Source of the DNA: Neocallimastix lanati (nom. inval.)
Taxonomy: Eukaryota; Neocallimastigomycota; Neocallimastigomycetes; Neocallimastigales; Neocallimastigaceae
Length of the DNA stretch: 64,000 nt
Reading direction: 5' to 3'
NCBI GenBank assembly: GCA_016946835.1
Contig: JACVTC010000024.1
Location: 1,230,001-1,294,000, forward strand
Positions 43,050 to 56,106 of the stretch are shown here, in pieces (within the stretch, counting starts at the first letter, position 1; the number at the start of each line of letters is the position of its first letter). Below the pieces are notes generated by a model. The model worked only from the letters and a program-made list of their open reading frames with translations. It was not told the origin of the DNA and searched no databases. A program made the position numbers and the translations under genes.

Positions 43050-44080
43050 CTATGATATTTACCATTACATAATAAGTTATCATTTTTTCCTCTTCTCCAA
43101 GTTGGTGTAATTCTTATTTTACAATTTGAACATTCTTTAATACTAATTGATTCCATATTATTCTCATTATTTGCAATGATATAATATTGAAATTTATTGT
43201 ATTTTTCTTAAAGAATTTATAATAATAAAATATATATAAATATATATAATTAGTTTAATGAAAATGAATGAATAAATGAATAAATAACAAATTAACGGAT
43301 AAATGAATAAGAAAAAAAAATATATGTTAAATTATTTTAAATATTTAATTTTCTTACTTTTAATATCTTTTGTTTTTTTTGACAAAATTTTTTTCGATAT
43401 TGTATTATTTAATTTTGTTTTATTATTTTGTATTATATCTTCTCCAATTTTTTTATTAATTAATTTTTTTATTTCTTTTTTATCAAGTGCTTCTTTTTTA
43501 ATTTTAATAATGTGATTATTATCGTTAATAGTATATGAATATTTATGATCTTGCTTAAAATTAAAGTTATTAATATTACTTTTGTAATTTTTATTACTTA
43601 AATAATTTATAGATGGACTTTCTATTTTTATAGTATTCATGTTATGAATTTCATAGTTTGATTTATAATCATAGTAACAGCTTTTATTATATGTATTATT
43701 TTTAAGTTCTGGAGAATGAGCCAATAAATCTTTTTTATTAGAAAAATCATTTTCATTATTATTAATTGGGAAAGAATCAAGATTTTTAATTTGAGTTTGA
43801 AGATTACTAATATTTAATTGTTGATAGTTATGAGAGTATATAAATGTTGTTTCTGGAATTGTACTTATTAATTCTATATTGCAATTATTGTAATTTAATT
43901 TTTGAATAGGATTATTATCAATAGGTTTGTAAATTGAGCCTTTTACATTATTATTAAATGTATATTCCTGAATATAAATTAAATTAAGAAGTCAAATAAT
44001 TAATATTATTATATTATTTTAATATTATAAATACTATATTATAAATAAAAATCAAATATAAAATTTAACATTAATACCAT
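42415..44080 (-). CDS. GATA-type transcription factor with two zinc fingers
   Basis: A DNA-binding regulator. Exons (minus): 44080-44078 (ATG immediately before an intron), 43967-43358, 43206-43063, 42721-42554 and 42470-42415, giving 326 residues in frame. The N-terminal two-thirds are Asn/Lys/Ser-rich. Finger 1 is CSNCKIRITPTWRRG...LLCNACGLYEKQNNKSRP; finger 2 is CANCKVEKSPTWRKG...TLCNACGLFFKQHKSNRP. Both are C-x2-C-x17-C-x2-C. The protein stops two residues after finger 2, so the basic tail is very short. Each finger is split by an intron close to the CNAC motif. The 5' end is uncertain: possible upstream exons at 44268-44236 and 44121-44081 do not join in frame, so the real start may lie further upstream. 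Targets are unknown. Confidence 0.85.
42842..42957. repeat. 19-bp tandem repeat in a GATA-gene intron
   Basis: Six copies of aaaataaaataataatatt, followed by looser AATA repeats and (ATA)n up to 43045, inside the intron between exons 43206-43063 and 42721-42554. Confidence 0.9.
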
Positions 44081-44350
44081 TTTATTATTTTCAATTGGAA
44101 GAATTCTATTAAATTCTAATTCTTGAAGAATTTTAAAATATATAAATTATAAATTAAGAAAATAGAAATATTTATATTAATAATATAATTTTTATTTTAA
44201 TATTAAGAATAATATGTTAAGAATATTAATGTTACCTTCATTAATAAATTATTAGTGTAATTCAACATGTTAAAATTTATTTTTATAAAATAAAAAATTA
44301 TTTTTTAAAAAAAATAAAAATTTAATATAAACCTTATTATTTATAAATGT

Positions 44351-44386
<36 letters not shown>

Positions 44387-44391
<5 letters not shown>

Positions 44392-45150
44392 GTATAACTA
44401 GTAAAAAAAATAAATATAAAGGAATAAAATTACTTGCTATATTCTTATCAACATCTTTAGATAATAAAATATTATCATAATTCATAGCATTAATTAAATA
44501 ATTTGAAATTCTATATTTTGAAGTATTAAAATTTTTTGTATTGCATATATCAATTTCATTTATTCCTAAGTTTGGGTTATTTAAATTTAAAATAGACATA
44601 TTCAGTTTTCGGTTATGGCGGCTAAGTAAAATTTGATTATTTGTATTATTTAATATTAATAAATTTTTTTTTATGTTTTTTTTCTTCGCAACAAAGGTAA
44701 GCACAATTAAATATTTATTTTCAATATAATTATTGTCTAAATTTTTGTAATTTATATAATTGTTAGTTTCGAATAAATTTGAAATTGAGAATTTTGCTTC
44801 TTGATTTTTATTTTCCCTTTTACTTTTATTAATATTGGAAAATAACTTTTGAATATTAATATTTTCGAATCTTTAATTTTTGTAATGATATTAGTAGAAT
44901 TATTGCTATTGTTAGAATTAATATTATAGCTATTTTTATTTTTAACTTTTATCAGAGATTATGAATGATAATTATCATTTATTGTATTATTAATTTTAGT
45001 AACATTTAGAGATGATTTCAATTTTATTTTCTATATCAGAATATTTGTTTTTCTTCAATTTTTTTCTTTTTAGTTGAAATTTTATTTGCCTTTTTATGAT
45101 GAAAATTATTAGGTATTTTTTTTTTTATACTAATTTTATAAATAAAAGAA
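44387..45150 (-). pseudogene. Asn/Lys-rich broken coding sequence, unrecognised
   Basis: A 105-codon open frame (44704-44387; KKKNIKKNLLILNN, MSILNLNNPNLGIN) continues upstream on the same strand through pieces in different frames (SISNLFETNNYINYKNLDNN; NSNNSTNIITKIKD; NNFHHKKANKISTKKKKIEE) separated by single-base shifts and stops. Composition resembles the Asn/Lys-rich N-terminal part of the adjacent GATA factor, so it may be a decayed duplicate or an extended 5' part of that gene. A random AT-rich frame cannot be excluded. Confidence 0.35.
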
Positions 45151-45299
45151 TTTTTATAATAATGATAAAAATAATAATTATTATAATTAATTATATCAAT
45201 ATTTAAGCACTTTTTTATTTTTTATTTTTTATTTTTTATTTTTTAATAATACTTTTTTTTTCTATATAATAATTTTTACAATTTCTTTTGCTATAACTC

Positions 45300-45330
<31 letters not shown>

Positions 45331-46133
45331 TTGTTTATAAATACTTTTTCTTTTCTAATATATTTACGAATAATATATATTTATATCTTCAATTCTTAAC
45401 TAATTCTTTTATCTAATATAATTTATTCTATTTTTTTTTTTTTTTTTTTTTTTTTTCAAGTTCATTATTATATTTGTATTGAAGGAAAATGATATTTAAA
45501 AAAATATGAGTAAATAAATAAATCGAATATAATTATTACATTTAAAAAAAAATAAAATATATATATAAAAGAATTATATATTTAGTTACAGAAAAAGTGT
45601 TTGATAATAAAAATAACAGAGGAAATTTGTAATTCGAATAATTGTAAAGTAATAAAACTAAAAAAAAATATTCTACTTTTTTTATGAAAATATTTATGTG
45701 AAAAAACAAAAACAAAATCAAAAACAAAAGAAAAAACAAAAACAGGAACAGAAACAAAATATGTTCATGTTCATGAGAATGTTTTGACTATTTATTAATT
45801 ATTTTTTAAATTTAAAGTTTATTCAATTTTTTAATAATAATTGGTATTATTAATTAAAATTAAATTTCATGTAATAAAATATGTGTAATTTTTTTTTAAT
45901 TATCGATTTAATATTATTTACATTATAATACAAGAAATAATTTAATGTAATGTAATACGTAATTTATATGTACGAAAAAATATTAACTTCTTTTTTAATC
46001 ATTTTTTTAGTATTATGAATATGTTAATAGGGTGCAAAATAAAATTAATTTTAATTTATTTTAAACTAAATAATTTTTAATATTACAAAAAATACTAATT
46101 AATTTTTAATTTTTAATTATAATCTTAACGTAT
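45151..46133. other. AT-rich spacer
   Basis: Poly-T/poly-A tracts (45300-45330, 45431-45456), an AAACAAAAACAAAA-like stretch at 45702-45750, and the 3' UTR of the radial spoke gene. No gene recognised. Confidence 0.7.
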
Positions 46134-47015
46134 TTAATCTTCTTCACTTCCTTCTTCTTCTTCTTCTTCACTACCTTCTTCTTCTTCCTCCTTTTCTCTT
46201 AATTTTTCGGCTTGTTCTTCTTCAAATATTCTTTCTTCTTCAACTGTAGGATCAATTTGTTCAGTAATATCTTTATCTACATCATTTTCTTGATATTCAG
46301 TCATAATGGCTGTCATTGGCTGTGGTATATGGAAGGCAGATAAATATGTATTACCGGAGTACTTCATACCATCACCTATATATATACTAGTAAATTTATC
46401 AGCTAATGCAACTGTATGAGCTCCTGGCCAACGTGTTGATGAAATACAAACTGGATTAAATTGAGGTGCTAATGTTCTTGAGCAGAACTTTGAAACCCAT
46501 GCTGGTATATCTTCATTTTCTATTACATTTATAATTATTTATTAAATAACATAACAGAATAAATGAAAAAAAAAAAAAAAATAAATATAAAAAAAATATT
46601 TAATATATATATATATATTAAATATATTATTAATTTTTAATTAAATATTTACCTTCATCTTGTGATATTGGTGTTAATAATTGAGGACCAGTTTCTGGTT
46701 CAACTCTCTCTGTTTCATTTTCTTCTTCGCTAGCTTCTTCTTCACTTCCTTCCTCTTCATTTTCTTCATCTTCTTCTGAACCAAATGGATTTTCCCATGA
46801 TGTTCTTCCTTGTGGAAGAATATATGGTACATGATGAACCCAATTTGATATATCCAAAAGTTGATCATTTGAGAGAACTTCATATTCTGAATTTACGATA
46901 ATTGATTGTGGACCTATTTATATATATACATTAAAATATATATAATTTTTTAAAAAAAAAAAAAAGAAAAATAAATTGGTTATTATATCAAATAATATAA
47001 GAGAGTAATTTAAAT

Positions 47016-47062
<47 letters not shown>

Positions 47063-49236
47063 TTAATACATATAAAATTACTATTATATGTTTTTATTAT
47101 TTTTATTTATTTTTATTATAAAAATATAATTACCTTCAGATTCATCTGGTTCCCCATCTTCAGTGTCAAAAACATAATATCCTGTTGGACATATTGCAGT
47201 TCCTGCTGATATTCTAGCTATTTGACAACGAAGATATTGAGCTTCAGTACCATCAAATGGTGGATAACTAATAATCTATTTATAATTTAAATATTTAATA
47301 ATGTATTATTATTTTACATTAATTTTTATTAATATCACTGAATTAGTATATATATATATATGTTATTTTAATGTTAATTATATATTACTTCATGATTTAA
47401 ATCACCAGTGAAATATTTTCTTATTTTTCGTGATATTTGTAATTTTTCTGGAATAACATCAGCTAACTTATACCATGGTCCACCAACTAATAGCATATTT
47501 AATATAATATAGAATTTATAATTAATATTTTTTTTGATATTTTGTTTTACTTTTTTAACATAATATAAATTTATGATTATCTATTTTAAAACACTAAATT
47601 TTATATTATATTTCTTTTCAATTACCATTATTACAAACGTAATACATATATTTATTAATACCAGATTTTATTTCTTTTGATAAAGGATTTGGTTTTTTTA
47701 GTTTTATTTTTGGAACAGGATATTCTGGTTCTTCTATTTGACTTTCTTGTACTTCAGTTGCGTTATTTACATTTTCAGTTTCATTTCCATTTTTTTCTTC
47801 CTTATTTTCATTTTCATTTTCTATATTTTCTTCTTCTCCCGGATTTACTGTATTATCCTCTCCATATACCTCTTCATTATCTTCTTCATCTTCTTCTTTT
47901 TGATCTGCTTCAACAATATAATAGTTCTTCTTTGTACCAAATATTTTACCCCAAAATCTTGTTGACTTCAATCCTTTATCGTTCATTAATTTTTGCATTG
48001 ATGCATTAATTAAAAATATTTCTTCTTTTCCTATAGATAACTATATATTATAATAATATATATTGTAAATATCAATTATTTGTATATATATATAAATATT
48101 AAAGAACAGAAAATATCTCATATTTATATACATACACCTGCCCACTCAAATAAATCTGAAAGTGTCATTAAATCAGGAATTTCAATTTCATCATCAGCTT
48201 TTGCTTCTTCATTATCATTCTTTTTATTATGTAAAAAAAAAAGTAAATATTAATAATAATTATTATAATTATTAATATTAATTATATATCTCAAATATTA
48301 TATTATTTTTATTTAAAATTATTTATTGATATATACTTGGAATAATTCCATTTTAACACGAGCGTCTTCTAATTCTGGTGTTGTTTCTTTAACATACTAA
48401 TATTTTTAGTTTTTATTGTTATTTTTTAAAAATTGTAAAAATTGTTAAAATTTATAAATTAATAGTAATTTTAAATTAATAAATTATATTATTTAGGTAA
48501 TTTATTTACTCGAAACTCTCCAAATGAATTAAATGAATCAGGAACGAACTTTTTTTTTTTTAATTGTGTAGATAATGTTTCAAATATATCTGTAGAAAAT
48601 AGAAATCAAATTATATATAATATATATTAATATATTTATTTATATCTTATTCATATCCTGTTCAATAAATGTATGAATAAATATATTATTGATGATCATA
48701 CCAGCTGCATTATCAATTTTTGAATCCAAAATTGACATAATAATTTGACTCATATGATCATATGTATTTGTGTTAGTTTTTACAGAGTTTTTCATTAAAA
48801 ATGTTTTTGCAACTAATAATTCTTCAGATTCTGTTAATACACATTCCTTTGGAATTGAAAATGTTATTTTTTTAACAGTTTCTTCTACTGGTTTTTCAGT
48901 TTTTTCTTCATTATCTTCCGTTGGTTTTTCTTCTGCTGATTTTTCCTCATCATTTGAAACTTCATTTTCTTCAGATTTTTCATCAGACTTATCCTCTGTT
49001 TTTTCCTCAGATTTTTCCTCAGATTTCTCTTCATTATTTTCTTCTTCTACTTTATTTTCATCTTCCTCAGATGCTTGCTTTTCTTCTTTTTCTCCATTAT
49101 TTACGGCATTTGAATCTTGTTCCGCGTTTTCATTTACAACATTTTCTCCATTATTTTCTCCACTATTTTCTACTTCAGGTATTACGTTAGTTTGTTCTTG
49201 ATTTCCTATTTCTTCTGGAATAGCTTGTTCAGACAT
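46134..49236 (-). CDS. RSPH4A: Radial spoke head protein 4/6 (RSPH4A/RSPH6A family)
   Basis: A component of the radial spoke head of motile 9+2 axonemes, transmitting control from the central pair to dynein. Exons (minus): 49236-48702, 48589-48510, 48396-48337, 48219-48138, 48030-47626, 47486-47389, 47275-47134, 46913-46653 and 46519-46134, giving 682 residues. The first about 125 residues are an acidic Glu/Asn/Ser-rich extension. The conserved domain then shows [51 protein letters not shown]...[41 protein letters not shown] and [21 protein letters not shown] poly-Glu C-terminus follows, as in RSP4/6. Two Glu-rich inserts interrupt the domain. The acceptor of exon 48030 was chosen for phase (second of two nearby AGs). 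Confidence 0.93.
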
Positions 49237-49462
49237 TTTTTTTTTTTTTTATTTTATTTATTCTCTTTTAGCTATTATTGTATGATAAATAAATATTTAT
49301 TATAATTAATAATTAAACCTTTAACTACTAAATAATACACATTTATATTCTATTGTTTTTTTTTTAAATAATTCTGTAATTAATTTTTAAATTAAAAATT
49401 TTCAAAATTTCTATCTTCTTTTAAATATATACTTTCAATATCTATTATTTATTTTATTCTTC

Positions 49463-49496
<34 letters not shown>

Positions 49497-49604
49497 CAGA
49501 ATAAATAAAACTTCTTTTTTTTTTTTATTTTTATTTTTATTTTTTATTCAGAATAATTAAAATTAATTTTTTATTTTTATTATTTTTTTTATTATTATTA
49601 TTAT

Positions 49605-49639
<35 letters not shown>

Positions 49640-50103
49640 AAAATTTAAAATTCTTATTTCAAAACAAAAATTAATTAAAATAGATATTATTTGGAAAATT
49701 ATAAAAAATTAGATATATATTTATTATTAAATATTAAATTTTTTCTATAAATTTTATTTAGTATTTTTTTTTCTTTTTTTTTTTTTTTTTTTTTTTTTTA
49801 TTATTACTTTTTTTTAATAATATTTATTAATATTTATATATGTATAATTTTTGTAATTATTTATAATTAAAATAAAAATAAAATTATTAAATAAATAATT
49901 AATGTTTTATAAAATTTATTTCGGAGTTATATAAAATTTAAAATTATATAGAGTTACATATTTTTATAAAAAATGAAAAATATTAACTCATGTGATCTAT
50001 CACGATACAATGATTATGTTAAATTTTCATATTATAGATTATATATTTAAATATAAATGATTAATATATTAATGCTACGATTAAGTTATAGCACATTAAT
50101 AAT
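49237..50103. other. Spacer upstream of the radial spoke gene
   Basis: Between the WASP stop and the RSPH start, both on the minus strand. Several long T tracts (49470-49496, 49610-49638, 49772-49799). No gene seen. Confidence 0.75.
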
Positions 50104-51080
50104 TTAATCACTCCATTCAGAGTCATCATCATCATCATCGTCATTATCACTACTTTCTTCATCTATATATATTAAATCGAAAGAATATTTTCGTTAATTA
50201 TATATCTAGATAATAATTAAAAAAATAATTTTACAATATACACCTATATATTAAAATATTACCTCCATCATTCATATCATCTTTACGTTGAAGTAATGCC
50301 ATCGCAAGAGCAGAAGCTAAATCATTCTTACTACAAGTTTCAACTGGTGTTTCAATTTGTTTAACTTGTCTTTGTGAAACTGGTTTAAGACTTGAAATAC
50401 CAGCATTACGAATACTAGCCAAAAGATCATTTCTTCCATCATTATCAGAGACTGGTCTCGATTTTGGAGTACTGGAATCTTCGGTTCGGTATGGAGTAAG
50501 TTGAGCAGGTGGAGGAGGTGGAGGAGGTGGACCTCCTGCTGGTAATGGTGGTGGTGGTGGAGCAGCTGCTTCACGGGTAGGAAGTGGTGGAGGTAATGGT
50601 GCAGCTTCCCGAGAAGGTGGTGGTGGTGGTGTATCACGAGCAGGAACAGCTGGGGCTGCTCTGGTAGGTGGTGGTGGTACATCTCTTTCTGATCTTGATG
50701 GAGGAGGTGGGGGAGCACCTCTTGATCTCGATGGAGGAGGTGGAGGGGCCCTTGATCTTGATGGAGGTGGTTGAGGAGCTGTTCTACTTGGTGGTGGTGG
50801 TGGTGCAACTCCTCTGGATGGTGGAGGAGGAGCAGGTCCTCTACTTGGTCTAGATGCTAATTTATCATCATTTAATATTAGTATTAATAGTATTTAATTT
50901 TATTATTATTATTATTATTTATTATAATATTTATGTAATATACATGGTACTTGGGGCTTGGTTGTTATTGATTGCACTGGTTCCACTGAAGCGGGTTTTG
51001 AGTTGTTATTTTTCTTAAGGAATTCAGCCATGAATTGTAAATTTTTATCGTTCATGAATTGTTCCTATGATAATTACAAT

Positions 51081-51121
<41 letters not shown>

Positions 51122-52507
51122 ATTAATAAAATTTATTATTACCTCTATTTGAATTTATTTTTTATATGTATTTATATTAATAATTACTCTAGTAATATTT
51201 CTTTGAGAACTCATGATTTTAAATGCTTCTTCAATAATAGCATTATCAGATTCAGAGAAATCGCCAAAATTTTCTGCTCCCATATGTAACGTATGTCTTT
51301 ACGATTATGTTCATATTTTTAATATAATTAATAATTAATGAGAATGAAATTAGAGTAATGACTTTTTTTTTTTTATAAAAATTTTTAAATAATTAATTTA
51401 TAGCATACACAAAGTTAGTTGGATTTCCTATTGTACTTTTATCAATAGGTCCTTTCTTTTTTTTACTCTTATTTTTTGATTTTTTGCTACTTTTATCTTT
51501 CTTTTTCTTGCTATCTATTTTTATTATAATTATGATTATTAATTATAGGTTTATCATTAATATTAAATAATTTTATTTATATTACTAAGAAGGCAATTAT
51601 ATCTTTCAATAATTTTCATTTACCTTTATTACTTTCGAATGATGGTGTTATTGTGGCTGGTTCTACGGTAATACTTGTTTTTTTTGTACTTCTTGGAATT
51701 TGAGACTGATTCATATACTGTATTACGCATCTCAAAAAACTTTTAGCTTCATTTTCATCAGCAAATGACAAACCAGCAGCTGATTTCTAAAAATTAATAT
51801 TGAAAAGATTTAATTTTTCGTATAAAATTAAATTTCATTTATTATAAATATTCGATTTATAAAATATATTATATTTATCAAAATTTATTACATCAGTATA
51901 AAAACTATGGAAGAAATTGCATTCTTCTTTATATTTTAATTGGTTTGAAATTGGAAATTCCCATAAAACTTCTCCATTTTTCTATATTATAAGATTAATT
52001 ATATGTATATTATATTATTAGAAATATCTTTAAATTATTAAAAATAATGATTTATAGAAATAGTTATATATCATATTTAATAATTATAAAAAAAAAAAAA
52101 AAAAAGAAATTTGATGTGTACTTGAATATCTAATAATTTTAAATAATATGAATTTGCATTATCATATACAACTGTAATTGCTCCTAATGATTGATATGAC
52201 CATTTATTTCTATCTGGAAATGCCAAATATAATCTAGCAACAGCAGTACTAATTATCTTTAATATATTGATTAAATTATTGTTTCATAAATAAATAAATA
52301 AAAAAAAAAAAAAAAAAAAATATTATGAATTAATATTTTAATAATTTTATAATATTTGTATTTCCATCAATGCGTATTGATGATATTATACAAATTCAAT
52401 TTTATTATTTTTATTTCAAGAAAAAATATTAGCCAATATTATTATTAATAATTAAAAAATGATAAAAAATTAGTATGTAATGAATATCATATAATAAAAA
52501 AAATAAT

Positions 52508-52541
<34 letters not shown>

Positions 52542-52747
52542 TAAAAAAGAAAAATTATAAATATTAATATTATTAATATTACAATAAATTTTAAATTTTT
52601 AAATCAGTATTCAAAATTTAAAGAATGATTATAATGATGTTTTTTAAAATTAATTCATATTTAAATTTCATTTACTTGATATTTCTTTAAGCTACTTTCA
52701 ATCAACTGCCTCTCGCTAGCATTAAACGAGGACACTACGGCAGCCAT
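50104..52747 (-). CDS. WAS: Wiskott-Aldrich syndrome protein (WASP/N-WASP) homologue
   Basis: An activator of the Arp2/3 complex in actin-driven endocytosis and cell crawling. Exons (minus): 52747-52676, 52256-52122, 51981-51892, 51786-51624, 51514-51409, 51296-51188, 51064-50944, 50856-50263 and 50162-50104, giving 482 residues. Domains: WH1/EVH1 (about 20-140; ARLYLAFPDRNKWSYQS, GEVLWEFPI, AGLSFADENEAKSFL), a Lys-rich basic stretch, a CRIB motif (about 177-190; IGNPTNFVHTLHMG), and a long proline-rich region of PPPPPSR repeats (about 266-395). These are followed by one WH2 (RNDLLASIRNAGISSLKPV), a central helix (LASALAMALLQRK) and an acidic tail ending DDDDDSEWSD with the penultimate-region Trp that contacts Arp2/3. 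The complete WH1-B-CRIB-P-V-C-A order matches animal WASP. Confidence 0.94.
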
Positions 52748-53525
52748 ATTGTTTTTCTTTTGTTTATGTATTTAATATGATAAGAATTTCTATTTATAAA
52801 AATATATATATTATAATATTATATTTAAATATAATATTAATTTAAACCATATAATAAATTAATACAGCACTATTTCGTAATATAATTTATAATATTACAT
52901 TATTCTTACTTTTTTAAAATACTATTTTATTACTAAAATATATTAACAATTATATATCAATTATTTTCTTTTTTATTTTCTTCTATTTTTTTTTTTTTTT
53001 TTTTTTTTTTTGTTAATATATATAATTATTATTATATTCTGCTTTATTTTATTAAATCTAATTTTTTATATTTTATATCTTTATTTTTTTATTTTATTTT
53101 TTTTATGATTAATAATCCATATAATAATAATTAAATTTTATAGAATGGAAAAATAAAAAATAATGCAATTATTATCAAAGTTTCACATTAATACAATAAT
53201 ATTTTTATAAAATAATTTTTTTTTTTTATAATAAAAAATTTAATATAACTTTAATTAATACATTAACATTAAAATTTTAAACAACTTTATTTTTATTTTA
53301 AAAATATTGGATATTTTTTAATGTAAAAATTATAAAACTTTATATGTATATATATATATATTTTTATATATTTTTAATACTTAATAATATATAAATCAAT
53401 ATAGAACATTTAAAATATGTAAAAGTATTTTATTAATCTTATAATATATAAATCAATATAGAACATTTAAAATATGTATAAACATTTTATTAATTTTATT
53501 TAAATATGAATTTAATTAATTTTAT
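52748..53525. other. Spacer between WASP (-) and macro-aprataxin (-)
   Basis: AT-rich; a T run at 52989-53011 and a 57-bp direct duplication (53384-53497, unit starting ataatatataaatcaatata). It should contain the WASP promoter. No gene seen. Confidence 0.75.
53384..53497. repeat. 57-bp direct tandem duplication
   Basis: The unit at 53384-53440 is repeated at 53441-53497 with a few differences, in the 3' flank of the aprataxin gene. Confidence 0.8.
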
Positions 53526-55218
53526 TTAGATATGAGTTGTCAAATGTGCTTTTAGGGTTGGCATATTTTTTAAATCTTGGCCACATTTACAGCATTTTAA
53601 AGGTTGCTTCAAAATATTTTCATAATATTGTCTATCCAACTTTATTTAAATTATAAATATATTAATATAATGACAATTATTTAATTAATTAATCATTAAT
53701 TATTACTAATAAAACTTTTATCAATATTAAAACTTATAGATATTAACTATATATATATATATATATTCAATAATTACTTTAATACATCCATTATTATTTA
53801 ATTGTTCAATAATAAAAGATGGTTTAAGGAAAAATTCAGATGTAAATGTATTCCAATGTTTTTTTGTTTTTAAAAAAGGTGAAATAAAATCTCTTGATAT
53901 AACATGCATATGCACTTGATTCATACTTGGAATAGCATGAAAACCTATTTGAAATTCTATTTCGCCATTTTTTTTATTTAAACTTTATATATATATATAT
54001 ATTATAATAATAATAATAATAATAATAATAAGAAATAAGAAAATTTAATTATATAATATAAATATAAAGTATTTAATTTACTCATTGATAACTTCTTTTG
54101 AAAGTTCTATCATATCTTTTATTAAAGGAAGATGACTTTTATTTAAATAGTATATACTTTTGATTTCTTCTTTTGGAATGATTAATAAATGATATTTAGC
54201 CTAAAGTATTATAAATTATAAATTATATATATCTTGTGAAAAAATTCCCTTATATATATATATATATATGAATAATTATTTTATTAAAATAATTAAATAC
54301 CTTAGGATATTTATCATAAATAACCATAAATTTATCATATATTTTATAAATGGAATCTTTAAAATGTTCAGGATGTCTAATATATAACAAAAGACCATCA
54401 CTCCATGCTTTACAAATATTTATTTATATTTTATTAAAAAAAATTAATTTAAATGAAATATATATATATATATATTATTAAAATTACATGTTTTAACGCT
54501 CGCTTTTTCTTTTGAGTTATCATTTAAATTTGTATTTTCTTTAGGAATTTTAAATAAATTCATAAATTTATTGTTTTTTACGTTCTTTTCAAATTCTTTA
54601 AAAAGGTTATTATATAATTGTTTCAATCCTTTTAAAGCTTCATCTTCGGATAATTGGTTTGGTCTTTCAGGATTCATATTTGGTGCATTTATTAATATTA
54701 TCTTTTAACCAAAATAAATTAATTACTATAATTTTAATAACTATTAAAATTAATTATTTATATCTCGTATATTACTTTTTTAACCTTATTTGTTACATAT
54801 AGAGATGAATTTTTTATTATATCGATAGAGTAACAAGTGTTTAAAATAGCTGATTTATTTTGCTCTTTAATTTTATTTAGGGAATCAGATCCGATTATTT
54901 TTTGAATCTTTTGTGAAAACTTGGTACAGCCTAATAGATTATAATATTTTTAAAGAAAATTTCAAATATATATAAATTTTAATTTTTAATCAATTGTTAT
55001 TATAATTTTAATAATATTAATAAAAACATAAAGATATATTATATATATATATATATATATAAACATAATTACTCATTTTAAATCTCCATGAAATTTCTGT
55101 TGCAATGTATCTGAAATTTATATTATCATTTTTTTCATTTTTTAAAAATTCCTCTATATCTGAATTCAAAATTTTGAATCTTTATATAATTCTAATTTCA
55201 ATATACTATATTAAATAC

Positions 55219-55253
<35 letters not shown>

Positions 55254-56106
55254 TATTATTATTATTATTTATTTATATTTAATTTATATTATTTTACCTT
55301 GATTCATTAATTTTAAATTTCTATAAATTCAATTTATACAAAAATTAAGACAAAAAAAAAAAAAAATAATAATAAATTATAATTTAGCATTTATTAATTT
55401 TCATTTATATTAATTTATTATTACTATTATTTATTACTGTTAATTATTTATTTATTTTTTATTCATTTATAAGCATAAAGTTTTAATCTTTTAATTAAAA
55501 TATTTATTTACCTCCTTTAATTGTGTAGCTATATTTAAATCATTTTCTAATAAAATTATTTCAATACCATCTTCTTTATAACTTTTAAAAAAATTCAATA
55601 AAGACTTTTTTCAATTGAATTATTAATAATTAATTTAAAATAATATCCTAAAATAATAATGAAATAAAATTAATATAATATTATACTTCATTTAAAATTG
55701 TTATTCCTTTCAATAAGTCAATTTTCCCTTCTTTAACTGAAAATAATGGAAATATAAGTTGATCCAGATTTTTACTCTTTGAATCTTTATTTATATATTA
55801 TATTATTATTTTTAATGATAATTAAAATTAATAATTCAAATCAAAAAAAAAAAAAAAAAAGTTTAAATTTCATATAAATTGAAACTTTTAATGAATATTA
55901 CCTTGAATTTTAATCTTTTTATCAACTTTATTATACAATAATTAATTGAATTTGTTTATTAAAAATATATATTATCAAATAATTTAATTTTAAATTAATA
56001 ATAACTTTTTTTCATTTACAATATTGATTTAATTATTATTTTTTTCTTTTTCCTTTTTTTTTTTTTTTTTTTTTACAATAAAAAGATTACCATGTGTATT
56101 ATCCAT
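53526..56106 (-). CDS. APTX: Aprataxin (HIT + C2H2 finger) fused to an N-terminal macro-like domain
   Basis: A DNA-repair deadenylase that removes AMP from abortive ligation ends. Exons (minus): 56106-56091, 55925-55902, 55784-55687, 55604-55512, 55320-55298, 55179-55073, 54930-54776, 54701-54488, 54407-54301, 54200-54082, 53982-53778 and 53639-53526, giving 424 residues. Residues 1-240 resemble the macro domain that precedes aprataxin in plant bHLH140-type proteins: LIFPLFSVKEGK, IATEISWRFK, then IILINAPNMNPERPNQLSEDE and GLKQLYNNLFKEF. The usual macro glycine-rich ADP-ribose loop is not evident. The HIT domain (about 244-385) has DGLLLYIRHPEHFKDS, AKYHLLIIPKEE and the catalytic QVHMHVISRDFISP. 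The last 38 residues are a zinc finger, CCKCGQDL...LKAHLTTH. The first exon is only 16 coding bases. The HIT and finger are certain; the upstream part rests on frame continuity and family memory. Confidence 0.87.
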
